Source of the DNA: JASGKO01 sp049840595
GTDB lineage: Bacteria > Verrucomicrobiota > Verrucomicrobiia > Chthoniobacterales > Chthoniobacteraceae
Direction of reading: 5' to 3'
DNA: 64,000 nt
NCBI GenBank assembly: GCA_049840595.1
Contig: JASGKO010000006.1
Span: forward strand, 1-64,000
The position numbers were made by a program, and so were the translations under genes. A model generated the notes under the pieces. That model worked only from the letters and a program-made list of their open reading frames with translations, was not told where the DNA came from and ran no database searches. Each line of letters begins with the position of its first letter. The first letter of the stretch is position 1. Shown one piece after another: positions 1-8,448 of the stretch.

Positions 1-1030
1 AGACCAGCTCGGCGAAGCGGTAGGCTTCTTCAAGGTGCGGATAGCCGGAGAGGACAAACTCCTCGATCCCGAGCGCCGCGTATTCCTGCATGCGTTGTGC
101 GACGATCTCGGGTGAACCGACCAGCGCCGTGCCCGCCCCGCCCCGCACCAGGCCCACGCCTGCCCACAGGTTGGGGCTGATTTCCAGCGCATCGCGGCGG
201 CCATGATGCAGACGCGTCATGCGCTGCTGGCCGGCGGAATCGAAGCGCTCGAAAACCTTCAACGCCGCCTCGATGTCCTCATCGGTGACGTAGCGAATGA
301 GCTCATTCGCCGCCTCCCACGCTTCGTGCTCCGTCTCGCGGACGATCACATGCATCCGAATGCCGAAACGAATCGTGCGTCCCTGGGCCTGCGCGAGCTT
401 GCGCATCACCGCGATTTTCTCGCCGATCTGGTCCGGCGGCTCACCCCAGGAAAGATAGACATCGATATGCTTCGCCGCGACCGCGTGCCCGGCTTCCGAG
501 GAGCCGCCGAAATACAGCGGCGGATAGGGCTCCTGCACGCCGGGGAAGAGCACCCGCGCCTCCTTCACCTGCAAATGCTGGCCGGTGAAATTCACCGTTT
601 CACCCGCCAGGGTGCGCCGCCAGATGTCGAGGTATTCATCTGTGAGCGCGTAGCGCTCGTCATGCTTGAGAAACAGGCCGTCGCCCGCGAGCTCCACCGG
701 GTCGCCGCCGGTGACGACGTTGATCAGCAGCCGCCCGCCCGAGAGCCGGTCAAAGCTCGCCGCCATGCGCGCCGCGAGGGTGGGGGAGGTGAGCCCTGGC
801 CGAATCGCGACCAGGAACTTCATGCGACTGGTCACGGGAATCAGCGCGGAGGCCACGACCCAGGCATCGTCGCAGGAGCGGCCCGTGGGCAGCAGCGCGC
901 CATAATAGCCGAGCTCGTCCACGGCCTGCGCGATCTGCTTGAGATACGCCAGCGAGGTGGCCCGGGCGCCATTGCCGGAGGCCAGGTAACGCCCGTCGCC
1001 ATGCGTGGGAATGAACCAGAGGACTTTCAT
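1..1030 (-). CDS. ssuD: FMNH2-dependent alkanesulfonate/methanesulfonate monooxygenase, 3' end cut by window edge
   Basis: A two-component flavin monooxygenase of the bacterial luciferase-like family that cleaves the C-S bond of alkanesulfonates, giving sulfite and an aldehyde. About 343 residues are present of the usual 380 or so; the frame stays open to base 1. The N-terminus MKVLWFIPTHGDGRYL, the middle motifs SGGRLLINVVTGGDP and PPLYFGGSS, and the region LWAGVGLVRGGAGTALVG are typical of SsuD/MsuD. Start ATG is at 1028-1030. It lies 1 base after the ssuE gene on the same strand, with sfnG upstream, so a role as the methanesulfonate (MsuD-type) enzyme is plausible. SsuD and MsuD cannot be separated by eye. 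Unlike its neighbours this frame is intact. Confidence 0.93.
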   Translation of the reverse strand, partial: MKVLWFIPTHGDGRYLASGNGARATSLAYLKQIAQAVDELGYYGALLPTGRSCDDAWVVASALIPVTSRMKFLVAIRPGLTSPTLAARMAASFDRLSGGRLLINVVTGGDPVELAGDGLFLKHDERYALTDEYLDIWRRTLAGETVNFTGQHLQVKEARVLFPGVQEPYPPLYFGGSSEAGHAVAAKHIDVYLSWGEPPDQIGEKIAVMRKLAQAQGRTIRFGIRMHVIVRETEHEAWEAANELIRYVTDEDIEAALKVFERFDSAGQQRMTRLHHGRRDALEISPNLWAGVGLVRGGAGTALVGSPEIVAQRMQEYAALGIEEFVLSGYPHLEEAYRFAELV

Positions 1031-1031
1031 G

Positions 1032-1576
1032 TCAAGCGGCGGCCGTGGTTTCGCCAATGATCCGCCCAAACTGCCGGATCGCTTCCTCGAAGCGAATCCG
1101 CAACTCCGTCTCCAGCACGTATTCATCGGTCGCGAGGCGCTGGAATTGCGCATCGGTGACGAAGACGCCCTGGTGAATATCCGACGCGCCGAGCGTCGAA
1201 AGCACGGGCTTGATCGCGAAGTCGAGCGAGAGCAAATGCCCCGCCGTTCCACCGGTGGCGATGGGCAGCACCGTCTTGCCCCGGAACGCGCCCTGCGGCA
1301 GCACATCGAGCAGCGCTTTCAGGCCCCCGGTAAACGTGGCTTTGTAGAGCGGCGTCGAGATGATCAGGCCCGCGGACTCTGCCACCTCACGTTTCCACTC
1401 GGCGAACGATTCGCTGTCATATTTTGCGAGCACGAGATCCTCGGCTGGAAATCCCGCAACTCGAAGAAGCGGGTCGCGATGCCATGCTCGCTGAGAATTT
1501 CATCGGCCCGATTGAGCAGCGCGCGCGAGCGGGAACGTTCGGTGGGACTGCCATTCACCAGAAGAATTTTGGACAT
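1032..1576 (-). CDS. ssuE: NADPH-dependent FMN reductase (SsuE/MsuE), one frameshift
   Basis: Flavodoxin-fold FMN reductase that supplies FMNH2 to the neighbouring monooxygenases. The N-terminal part begins MSKILLVNGSPTERSRSR (flavin phosphate loop); the C-terminal part has LIISTPLYKATFTGGLKALL and LPQGAFRGKTVLPIATGG, both diagnostic of SsuE. The two parts are in different frames. The join is near 1450, after the codons for ELRD, where a single missing base restores PAEDLVLAKYDSESF. Combined length of about 181 residues is normal. Gene order sfnG-ssuE-ssuD with short gaps implies one operon transcribed leftwards. The frameshift is probably a sequence error because both halves are otherwise well conserved. 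Confidence 0.9.
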
Positions 1577-1615
1577 GATAATTATGAGTTAGTTTTTTTG
1601 GATGGAAGAGTGGTT

Positions 1616-2757
1616 CAGGCCGCCTGCTGCTTGGTTTCCTTTTCCAGTTCGCGGACGAGCGGTAGGTACGTGTTTCCCGAAGTATTCGACCTCCTCCTGG
1701 AAGTGCAGGAAGGCGGTGAGCACGAGATCCACGCCGATGGATTTCAGATGCACGATGCGCTCGGCGATCTGACGTGGCGTGCCGATGAGGTTGGTCTTGA
1801 AGCCGTCGTTGTATTGCACGAGGTCTTCGAAGGAAGACTTGGCCCAGTTGCCTTCGCCTTCGGGCGAGGCCTTGCCGGCATTTTTCACCTCGTGGGCAAA
1901 GCCGTGCACCGCCTCGGGGTTCGCCTTTTCGATGATCTCATCGAGCACCGCGCGCGCCTCCTCCTCGGTATCGCGGGCGATGACGAAGGCATTCACGCCG
2001 ATCTTCACCGAATGCCCATTCTGCGCGGCTTTCGAGCGAATGTCGGCGATTCTGCGCCGCATGGCCCTCCGGCGTGTTGCCATTGGTAAAATACCAGTCG
2101 CTCACGCGGGCGGCCATGTCGCGGGCAGCCGCGGGCTGCCGCCCTGGAAGATTTCCGGGTGCGGCTTCTGCAGCGGCTTCGGCTTCAATGAATAATTGCG
2201 GAAGCGGTAGAAGTCGCCGCGAAGGAGAAGCTCTCCTCCGTCCAGATGCCCTTGAGTGCGCGGATGAATTCCTCGGAGCGGCGATAGCGTTCATCGTGCT
2301 CCAGCCACGGTTCTCCGATCGCTGCGAACTCGCCGCGGAACCATCCGCTCACTACGTTGATCGCGACTCGACCGCCGGTGATCTGGTCGAGCGTGGCGAG
2401 CTGCTCTGGCCGCCAGCGCCGGATTCCACGGCCCGGGCAGCAGCGCGACGATGAGTTTAAGCGCTCCGTCGCCTCCAGCAACGCGTGGTGAAAATCACCG
2501 GCTCGTGCTGGTACTCCGCGCCGTAGCCGGCGGTGAAGCGGATCTGGCTCAGCGCATATTCGAAGCCGTTTTGTTCGGCGATCTGGGCCAGCTTGCGGTT
2601 GTAATCGAGGTCCCAGCTCTGTGCGCTGCTCGATGTTGCTGATGACGAGGCCGCCGCTGACGTTGGGCACCCAGTAGGCGAATTTGATGGGATCGGAATG
2701 GTTGATGTGAAATGGAGGTCGGGTTGTTGATTTTGGTGCAGTTGTCGCCGGAGCCAT
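1616..2757 (-). CDS. sfnG: FMNH2-dependent dimethyl sulfone monooxygenase (SfnG), multiple frameshifts
   Basis: Luciferase-like monooxygenase that converts dimethyl sulfone to methanesulfinate and formaldehyde. Recognised by KFAYWVPNVSGGLVISNIEQ near the N-terminus, LATLDQITGGRVAINVVSG and WFRGEFAAIGEPWLEHDERY in the middle, and EGEGNWAKSSFEDLVQYNDG, GFKTNLIGTPRQIAERI and HFQEEVEYFGKHV near the C-terminus. At least five single-base indels separate these blocks; one near 1668 hides the C-terminal LPLVRELEKETKQQAA and the true stop at 1616-1618. The start ATG at 2757 gives a slightly long N-terminus. The family is usually about 370 residues, as here. Conserved segments between the indels carry no decay, so error is more likely than a pseudogene. 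First gene of the leftward sfnG-ssuE-ssuD operon. Confidence 0.85.
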
Positions 2758-2942
2758 CTGCCCGCGGTCCCGATTCATTGCCCTTCCCGAGGGGTTGGCA
2801 GGGCGTCGAGGAGCCGCGGAATTGTTTCCAGAACAACAAAGCTTTTTCTCCCGGCGCTCTTTCAGCAGCGGCTGTGCGACCGGATATAAACTGCTTTGAA
2901 TCAGTGGGTTGTGATAAATGAGGGCGGCTGCCCAGTTGCTGC

Positions 2943-2958
2943 TTGGGGCACAGATTGC
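2943..2958 (+). promoter_or_regulatory. Possible sigma-54 (-24/-12) promoter for the transporter operon
   Basis: TTGGGGCACAGATTGC has TTGG and TTGC at the correct distance: GG at 2945-2946 and GC at 2957-2958 with ten bases between, matching the sigma-54 pattern. The inner bases deviate from the full consensus. It points rightwards to the transporter genes starting near 3172. The known sigma-54 control of dimethyl sulfone genes in Pseudomonas makes it credible, but this is pattern matching only. Confidence 0.4.
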
Positions 2959-2962
2959 GCGG

Positions 2963-3035
2963 GAATTGTTGCTGGAGCAGCAGTCGTGAAAGGGTTTGGG
3001 CGAAGGGGCGGAATTTGTTTCTCCAGCAGCAATTC
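2963..3035. repeat. Spaced 15-bp inverted repeat in the sfnG/liv control region
   Basis: The arm GAATTGTTGCTGGAG at 2963-2977 is matched by CTCCAGCAGCAATTC at 3021-3035, 14 of 15 bases complementary, with 43 bases between. It sits just downstream of the sigma-54-like element. It could be a two-site operator or an RNA stem in the leader of the transporter operon. Confidence 0.6.
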
Positions 3036-3171
3036 GGTTCGCAGAGTGTTGCGCTCGCAACTCTTTCCGGAACGGGTGATTTTTCACATAAATACGTAAC
3101 TGCTTGATGGAGAGTGAGAAATGGATGGTGGCACGGGCGTTGCTAAAGCTGGGGCGAAACCTGCATCCACC

Positions 3172-4084
3172 ATGAGTCCCAGCGCATTCACTGATTCTCT
3201 CCCATCGCTCTTCAGCCGGAGCCGGGGCGCACGCTTTTGGCTCCGCCTGAAAGCACCGTCCGGTCTTCTTCTTTCAACCCCCAGGGCCCGGCCCTGCGGC
3301 TGGAGGGGATCACGCTTTCCTTCGGCGGCGTGAAAGCGGTTTCGGAGATCGACCTCGTGGTGCAGCCCGGTGAAATCCGCGCCATCATCGGCCCGAACGG
3401 CGCGGGAAAAGTTCGCTCATCAACGTGATCAGCGGCATCTATCAACCCGACGAAGGGCGCGTCTTCATTGACGGTCTTATCGCCGGGTGCCCACGCAGCG
3501 GCTGGCCCCGCCCTGGTGTGGCGCGCACGTTTCAAAACCTCGCGCTCTTCAAAGGGCTCAGCGTGCTCGATAATATCGCCACCGCCCGCGTGGCCTTCCG
3601 GCGGGCGGGGCTTGCTCGGGCAGCTTATCGGTGTGGGACGCGCCCGGCACGAGCAGGAGGATGCCTTCCAGCGCGCGGCGGCGATCATTGATTTCGGCAC
3701 CCGCGCGGCTCTTGGCCACCGGCTGGTGGGCACGCTCCCCGATGGCTTGCAAAAGCGGGGTCGAACTCGGTCGCGCCCTGGTCGCGCGGCCCTGCTCGTG
3801 CATCTTGTTCCTGCTCGACGAGCCGATGGCGGGCATGACGGCGACGGAAAAGGCACGAGATGGCGCGCTTTGTGCGCGTTGCCCGCGACGAGTTCGGCCG
3901 TTCACGCGTCATCCTGATTGAGCACGACATCGGCGTGGTGATGGGGCTTTCCGATCAAATCGCGGTGCTCGATCACTGACGCCAAGATCGCCGATGGCAC
4001 ACCGGAGGAAGTGTGGCGCCATCCAGGCGGTGATCGACGCCTACATCGGTGTGGCCCACGAAGGCCGGGCAGGACGTGGCATGA
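3172..4084 (+). CDS. livG: ABC transporter ATP-binding protein, LivG type, multiple frameshifts
   Basis: First ATPase of a hydrophobic-amino-acid-type (HAAT) importer. Readable blocks in order: LRLEGITLSFGGVKAV, the Walker A GPNGAGK near 3410 (one base lost directly after the lysine codon), GVARTFQNLALFKGLSVLDN, IDFGTRAALGHRLVGTLPDG, Walker B LLDEPMAGM, and VILIEHDIGVVMGLSDQIAV. These lie in alternating frames with at least six single-base indels. The stop TGA at 4082-4084 overlaps the livH start (ATGA). The start is uncertain: ATG 3172 needs one further frameshift, TTG 3237 does not. Substrate cannot be read from the ATPase; context suggests an organosulfur compound. Confidence 0.8.
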
Positions 4085-5001
4085 GCGGTTTCGACTGCAG
4101 TTCTTCTTCGTCGAGGTGCTGGTCGGGCGGGCTGTTGTTCCGGGTGATTTATTCGCTCGTGGCGATCGGCTTCGTGCTGATCTACAAGACCTCGGTGTGC
4201 TCAACTTCGCCCAGGGCTCGATGCTCCTCTTCGCGGCGCTCACGTTCGTGAGTCTGGTGGAGCATGCATCTTTCCCTTTGTCGCCTCGCGCTGGTCGTCG
4301 ACGCTTCGCCGCTGATGGTGGCGCTCGGGTTCGGCGATCGAGCGCGACGGTCTTGCGCCCGCTCGTGAACCGCCCCCCGATGACCCTCTTCATGGCGACG
4401 CTCGGGCTCTCCTATATCATCGAGGGCGCGGCGCAGTCTCCCTCTGGGGCACCGCAGGTCCATGCGGCTCGATCTCGGCATCGTTGAACACGCCGTTCGA
4501 GATCGCGGCGGCGTGTTTATCATCGAACTTCGATCTGTTCGCCGCCGGGATCGCCGGCGTGATGGTGGCGGGGCTGACCGCGTTCTTCCGCTTCACCCGC
4601 ATCGGGCTCGGCCTTCCGCGCGGTGGCGGATGACCAATTTGCCGCCTCGCCGTCGGCCGCAGTTCCGGGGATCTGCACCGGTGGTGTGAATCGCGGCCGG
4701 CTTCGGCGCACTCGTAGCCGGCCTGCTCTTGGGCGCGCGGCTCGGGGTGCAGTTCTCGTGTCGCTGATTGTGCTCAAGGCGCTGCCCGTGCTGGTGCTCG
4801 GCGGTTTCGATCTCGATCCTCTGGCGCAATCGTCGTGGGCTGCTCATCGGCGCCTCGGAGAAGCTCGCCGAGGCTTTATGTCGGGCCGTATCTGGTCAAC
4901 TGGCGGCATCGAGAGCTGGTCTGCCTATGTGGTGGCGCTCGGCTGTCCTCCTGATTCGTCCCTCGGTCCTCTTCGGTGAAAAACTTGCGGAGAGGTTCTG
5001 A
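4081..5001 (+). CDS. livH: ABC transporter permease, LivH type, multiple frameshifts
   Basis: Inner-membrane permease of the HAAT importer. The start ATG overlaps the livG stop. Readable blocks include VIYSLVAIGFVLIYKTS, VLNFAQGSMLLFAALTFVSL and MTLFMATLGLSYIIEGAAQS, characteristic of LivH, and the carboxyl end VLFGEKLAERF with stop at 4999-5001. Several indels break the frame, so the middle cannot be translated reliably. Span of about 307 codons is normal for the family. Confidence 0.75.
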
Positions 5002-5008
5002 TTTGGCC

Positions 5009-6076
5009 ATGCTCAGCTCCCGCCGTCGTTGCCAATTCCTATCCTGCGCCTCCGGGACGGTTGCCGCCGGTCTCTGCTGCTTCTGCCGTTGCTTCGGGTC
5101 GTGTCGTCCTTCATCGCCGCGGCACCCACCCCTTCGAGGCGATCCTGCATGCCGTTCCTCGTCGCTGTCGCTTGCGGCGTTGGGCTCGACCTTCTCACCG
5201 GCTACGCCGGCTAGCTCTCGCTTGGGTCCGCCGGCCTTCATGGCGGTCGGGGGCCTTCGCCGCCTACAACTTCGACCTGCGTGTTCCCGGCATTCCCTGC
5301 TGGCCGCGTCAGCATTCTCGCTGGCGGGCTCTGATGGGCGCTGCCTTCGGCATCGTCTTCGGCCTGCCGTACTCTCCGGCTCGCGCGGCTTCTATCTCGC
5401 CGTCTCCACGCTCGCGGCCCAGTTCTTCGTCCAATGGGCGTTGAACAAGTTCAACTGGTTCTCGAACGATAATCCCTCCGGCGTCATCGATGCGCCCGCG
5501 CTCGTGTTGTTCGGGATCAACTTCGACAGCTCTGCAGGACGTTATCTGCTCACGCTCACGATCGTCACCCTGCTTACCGCGTCGGCCGCCGGCCTGGTGT
5601 GGATGTAGAATCTGGCTGACAACTTCATCGCCGTGCGGGACAACGAACTCGCGGCTCGTGTGGTCGGAGTGCCGGTGTCTTAAACCAAGCTGCTCGCTTT
5701 CGGGATCTCTTCGTTTCTACATCGGCATCGCCGGGGCGCTCTGGGCCTTTGCCTACCTGCGCACCGTGGAGCCGGCGGGCTTCGATCTCGACCGCTCGTT
5801 TCAAATCCTTTTCATCATCATCATCGGTGGCCTGGCCTCGATTCGCGGCGCGTTTCTTGGCGCGGCCTTCATCGTGGTCTTCCCCGCTGGTCCTTTCGCG
5901 ATTCGGCAGCTTCCTGCTCGGCAACGTCTTCGACTCGGGCGTGCTCGACATGAGCCAGCGCATCGTGGTCGGCGCGCTCATCATTTCTCTTCCTCATCGC
6001 CGAGCCCAACGGCCTCGCTTCGCTCTTCGCGAGAATTTCCCACCGCTCCCTCAAGCCTCTCACCCCCGAAACATAA
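5009..6076 (+). CDS. livM: ABC transporter permease, LivM type, frameshifts and three premature stops
   Basis: Second permease of the importer. Recognisable blocks: LDLLTGYAG, FYLAVSTLAAQFFVQWALNK, FNWFSNDNPSGVIDAPAL, NLADNFIAVRDNELAARVVG, FYIGIAGALWAFAYLRTVEP and QILFIIIIGGLASIRGAFLG, typical LivM sequence. Besides indels there are in-frame stops at 5212-5214 (TAG where CAG is expected after GYAG), 5606-5608 (TAG) and 5681-5683 (TAA where a lysine codon is expected). True stop TAA is at 6074-6076 after ISHRSLKPLTPET. Start at 5009 is a guess, 7 bases after livH. Either a decayed gene or very poor sequence; the intact livK, livF and sfnB favour the latter. Confidence 0.75.
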
Positions 6077-6095
6077 CCAACCAAAAAACCCTAAA

Positions 6096-7527
6096 ATGAA
6101 AACCACTCCACCGATCACCGAACTCCCTCGTCGGCAGCGCCTGCTGCCCTTCCAGCCTCTGCGCAAGACGGTCCTCGCGGCCACGCTCGCCCTGGGCGCC
6201 GTCCTGTCCGCGCCGCTCGCCACGCTGCATGCGGATGAACAAAACTTCCCGCTCCAAAGCTACCGCGTCGGCCCCTACGCCGCCGGCGGCACCGGCTTCT
6301 TCGGCGGCTTCATCGATTACCTGAACCTCATCAATCTCCGCGACGGCGGGGTGAACGGAGTCAAGCTCACCTGGGAGGAAGGCGAGACCCAGTATGAAGT
6401 GGAGCGCGGCGTCGAAGTCTATGAACGCCTCAAGAACACCCCCGGCATCGCCGCCTGGAATCCGCTCTCCGTGGGCATCGCCTACGCGATGATCGATCGC
6501 ATCTCCACCGACAAGGTGCCGCTGATCACGATCAACCACGGCCGCACCGATTCCACGGACGGGCGCGTCTTCCCGTATGTCTTCCCGCTGCTGCTCAATC
6601 CCTACAGCGAGACCTCCGCGATCATCAACTACATCGGTGGCAAGGAAGGTGGGCTTGAGAAGCTCAAGGGCAAGAAGATCGTCGTGCTCTACCACGGCTC
6701 GCCCTATGGCAAGGAGACGATCCCGATTTACGAACTGCTCGCGCAGAAATATGGCTTCGAGCTCCAGCAGATCGAGGTGCCGCATCCCGGCAATGAGCAG
6801 CAGTCGCAGTGGCTCACCATCCGCCGCGCGCGTCCCGATTACGTGGTGCTGCGCGGCTGGGGCGTGATGAACCCGGTGGCGCTCAAGACCGCGCAGAAGG
6901 TCGGCTTCCCGGCCGACCATATCGTCGGCAATGTGTGGTCGAACTCCGAGGAAGACGTTCGCCCCGCCGGGGATGCCGCGAAGGGCTACGTGGCGATCAC
7001 CACGCAGGCGTCCGGCACGCAATATCCGATCGTTCAGGAAATCGTGAAAACCGTTTACGGCGCGGGCAAGGGCAACCTGGAGGACAAGAACCGCATCGGC
7101 AGCGTCTATCACAACCTCGGCATCGTGAATGGCATTCTGAATGTGGAAGCCATCCGCGTGGCGCAGGCAAAGTTCGGCCACCGCACGCTCACCGGCGATG
7201 AAGTGCGCTGGGGCTTCGAGCATCTCCAGCTCTCGACCGCCCGCGGTGAAGGAACTCGGCGCGGAAGGGCTCTTCCACTCGATCAACGTGACGTGGGACA
7301 ACCACGAGGGCGACGGCTACGTCACCTTCCAGCAATGGGATGGCAGCCAGTGGAAAGTCGTCTCCGACTGGATCGCGCCGGATTGGAAGCTGCTGCGCCC
7401 GATCATCGAGAAATCGTCGGTCGCCTACGCCACCGAGCATAACCTGAAGCTCCGCACCGCCAGCGATGCGGAAAGTGCCATCGGCCCGAATGGCGCCGTC
7501 GAGCAGACGGCTGTCGCCACCAAGTAA
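6096..7527 (+). CDS. livK: HAAT-family ABC transporter substrate-binding protein, one frameshift
   Basis: Periplasmic type-I binding protein of about 477 residues. An N-terminal signal peptide (LRKTVLAATLALGAVLSAPL) is followed by FPLQSYRVGPYAAGGTGFFG, which opens the binding domain. KLKGKKIVVLYHGSPYGKE and ARPDYVVLRGWGVMNPVALK are typical of the Peripla_BP_6 lobes. One extra C near 7241 breaks the frame; the C-terminus continues KELGAEGLFHSINVTWDNHE to TAA at 7525-7527. Longer than E. coli LivK (about 370), as in the HAAT proteins for urea, amides and aromatic acids. Ligand unknown; flanking genes suggest a sulfone, sulfonate or sulfonate-linked compound. Confidence 0.85.
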
Positions 7528-7609
7528 ACCTGTAACCCGCGAGGCGAGGGGCCGGTCTTTACCCGGCTCCTCGCCGAGCAAAACCAGAGCGAAACTAAAG
7601 CCACCTGCC

Positions 7610-8404
7610 ATGTCCGAATCCGAGATCCAGCTTTCCGTCGAGAACGTGGAGGCGATTTATCATCATTCCATCATTGCCCTGCACGGGGTGAGCCTGTCGG
7701 TGCGCCGCGGTGAAGTCCTGGCCCTGATCGGCGCCAATGGCGCGGGCAAGACCACCACGCTGAAAGCCGTCTCCAATCTGCTGCCCGCCGAGCGGGGACA
7801 GATCACAGCGGGCAAAATCACCTTCGAGGGCCTGGACGTTACCCGCACTAGCCCCACCAAACTGGTGCGCAGCGGTCTTGTGCAGGTGCTGGAAGGGCGG
7901 CATTGCTTCCGCTCGCTGACGATTGAGGAAAACCTCATCTCCGGTGGCGTCGCCCGTGGCTCGGGCCGTCGCCAGATTCTGCAAGACCTCGAGCGCATCT
8001 TCGAAATTTTCCCACGCCTCGTGCCCAAGCGCAAAACCCTCGCCGGCCTCGCCTCCGGCGGCGAGCAGCAGATGACCGCCATTGGCCGCGCGCTGATGTC
8101 GCACCCGAAGCTGCTCGTGCTCGACGAGCCCTCGATGGGCCTCGCCCCGATGACGGTGCAGAGTATTTTCAAATCACTCAAGGAACTGAATCGCCGCGAA
8201 GGGCTTTCCCTCCTCGTCGCAGAGCAAAACTCCACGATCGCCCTCCAATATGCCGATCGGGCCGTGGTGCTGGAAACCGGGGTGGCCGTGCTGGAAGGCC
8301 CGGCCAGCGAACTCCGGCAGCGCAGCGACATTAAATCCTTCTACCTCGGCGAAGGTGCCCGAAAGTCGGCCGGGACCTCGCTCGGCGAACTGGCCCCAGC
8401 CTGA
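7610..8404 (+). CDS. livF: ABC transporter ATP-binding protein, LivF type
   Basis: Second ATPase of the importer, 264 residues and intact. Walker A is GANGAGKTT near residue 44, the signature is LASGGEQQM, and Walker B is LLVLDEPSMGLAP; LVQVLEGRHCF is the usual LivF Q-loop region. It starts at ATG 7610, 82 bases after livK, and precedes the SfnB/MsuC-like gene by 44 bases, so transporter and enzyme are likely cotranscribed. A C-terminal extension after FYLGEGARKS is slightly longer than usual. Confidence 0.92.
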   Translation: MSESEIQLSVENVEAIYHHSIIALHGVSLSVRRGEVLALIGANGAGKTTTLKAVSNLLPAERGQITAGKITFEGLDVTRTSPTKLVRSGLVQVLEGRHCFRSLTIEENLISGGVARGSGRRQILQDLERIFEIFPRLVPKRKTLAGLASGGEQQMTAIGRALMSHPKLLVLDEPSMGLAPMTVQSIFKSLKELNRREGLSLLVAEQNSTIALQYADRAVVLETGVAVLEGPASELRQRSDIKSFYLGEGARKSAGTSLGELAPA

Positions 8405-8448
8405 AGCAACCTCCTCACTTTTTCCAATCATCAACCAACCCAATTCCT

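Larger units (their letters stand above)
2758..3171. promoter_or_regulatory. Divergent intergenic control region between sfnG and the liv-type operon
   Basis: This 414-base gap separates the leftward sfnG-ssuE-ssuD operon from the rightward transporter operon and must hold promoters for both. No convincing coding frame is seen. Features visible inside are a sigma-54-like -24/-12 element, a long spaced inverted repeat (both listed separately) and a small palindrome, TTGTT-N5-AACAA, at 2822-2836. In Pseudomonas sfnG is controlled by the sigma-54-dependent activator SfnR; no activator gene is in this window. Confidence 0.6.
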
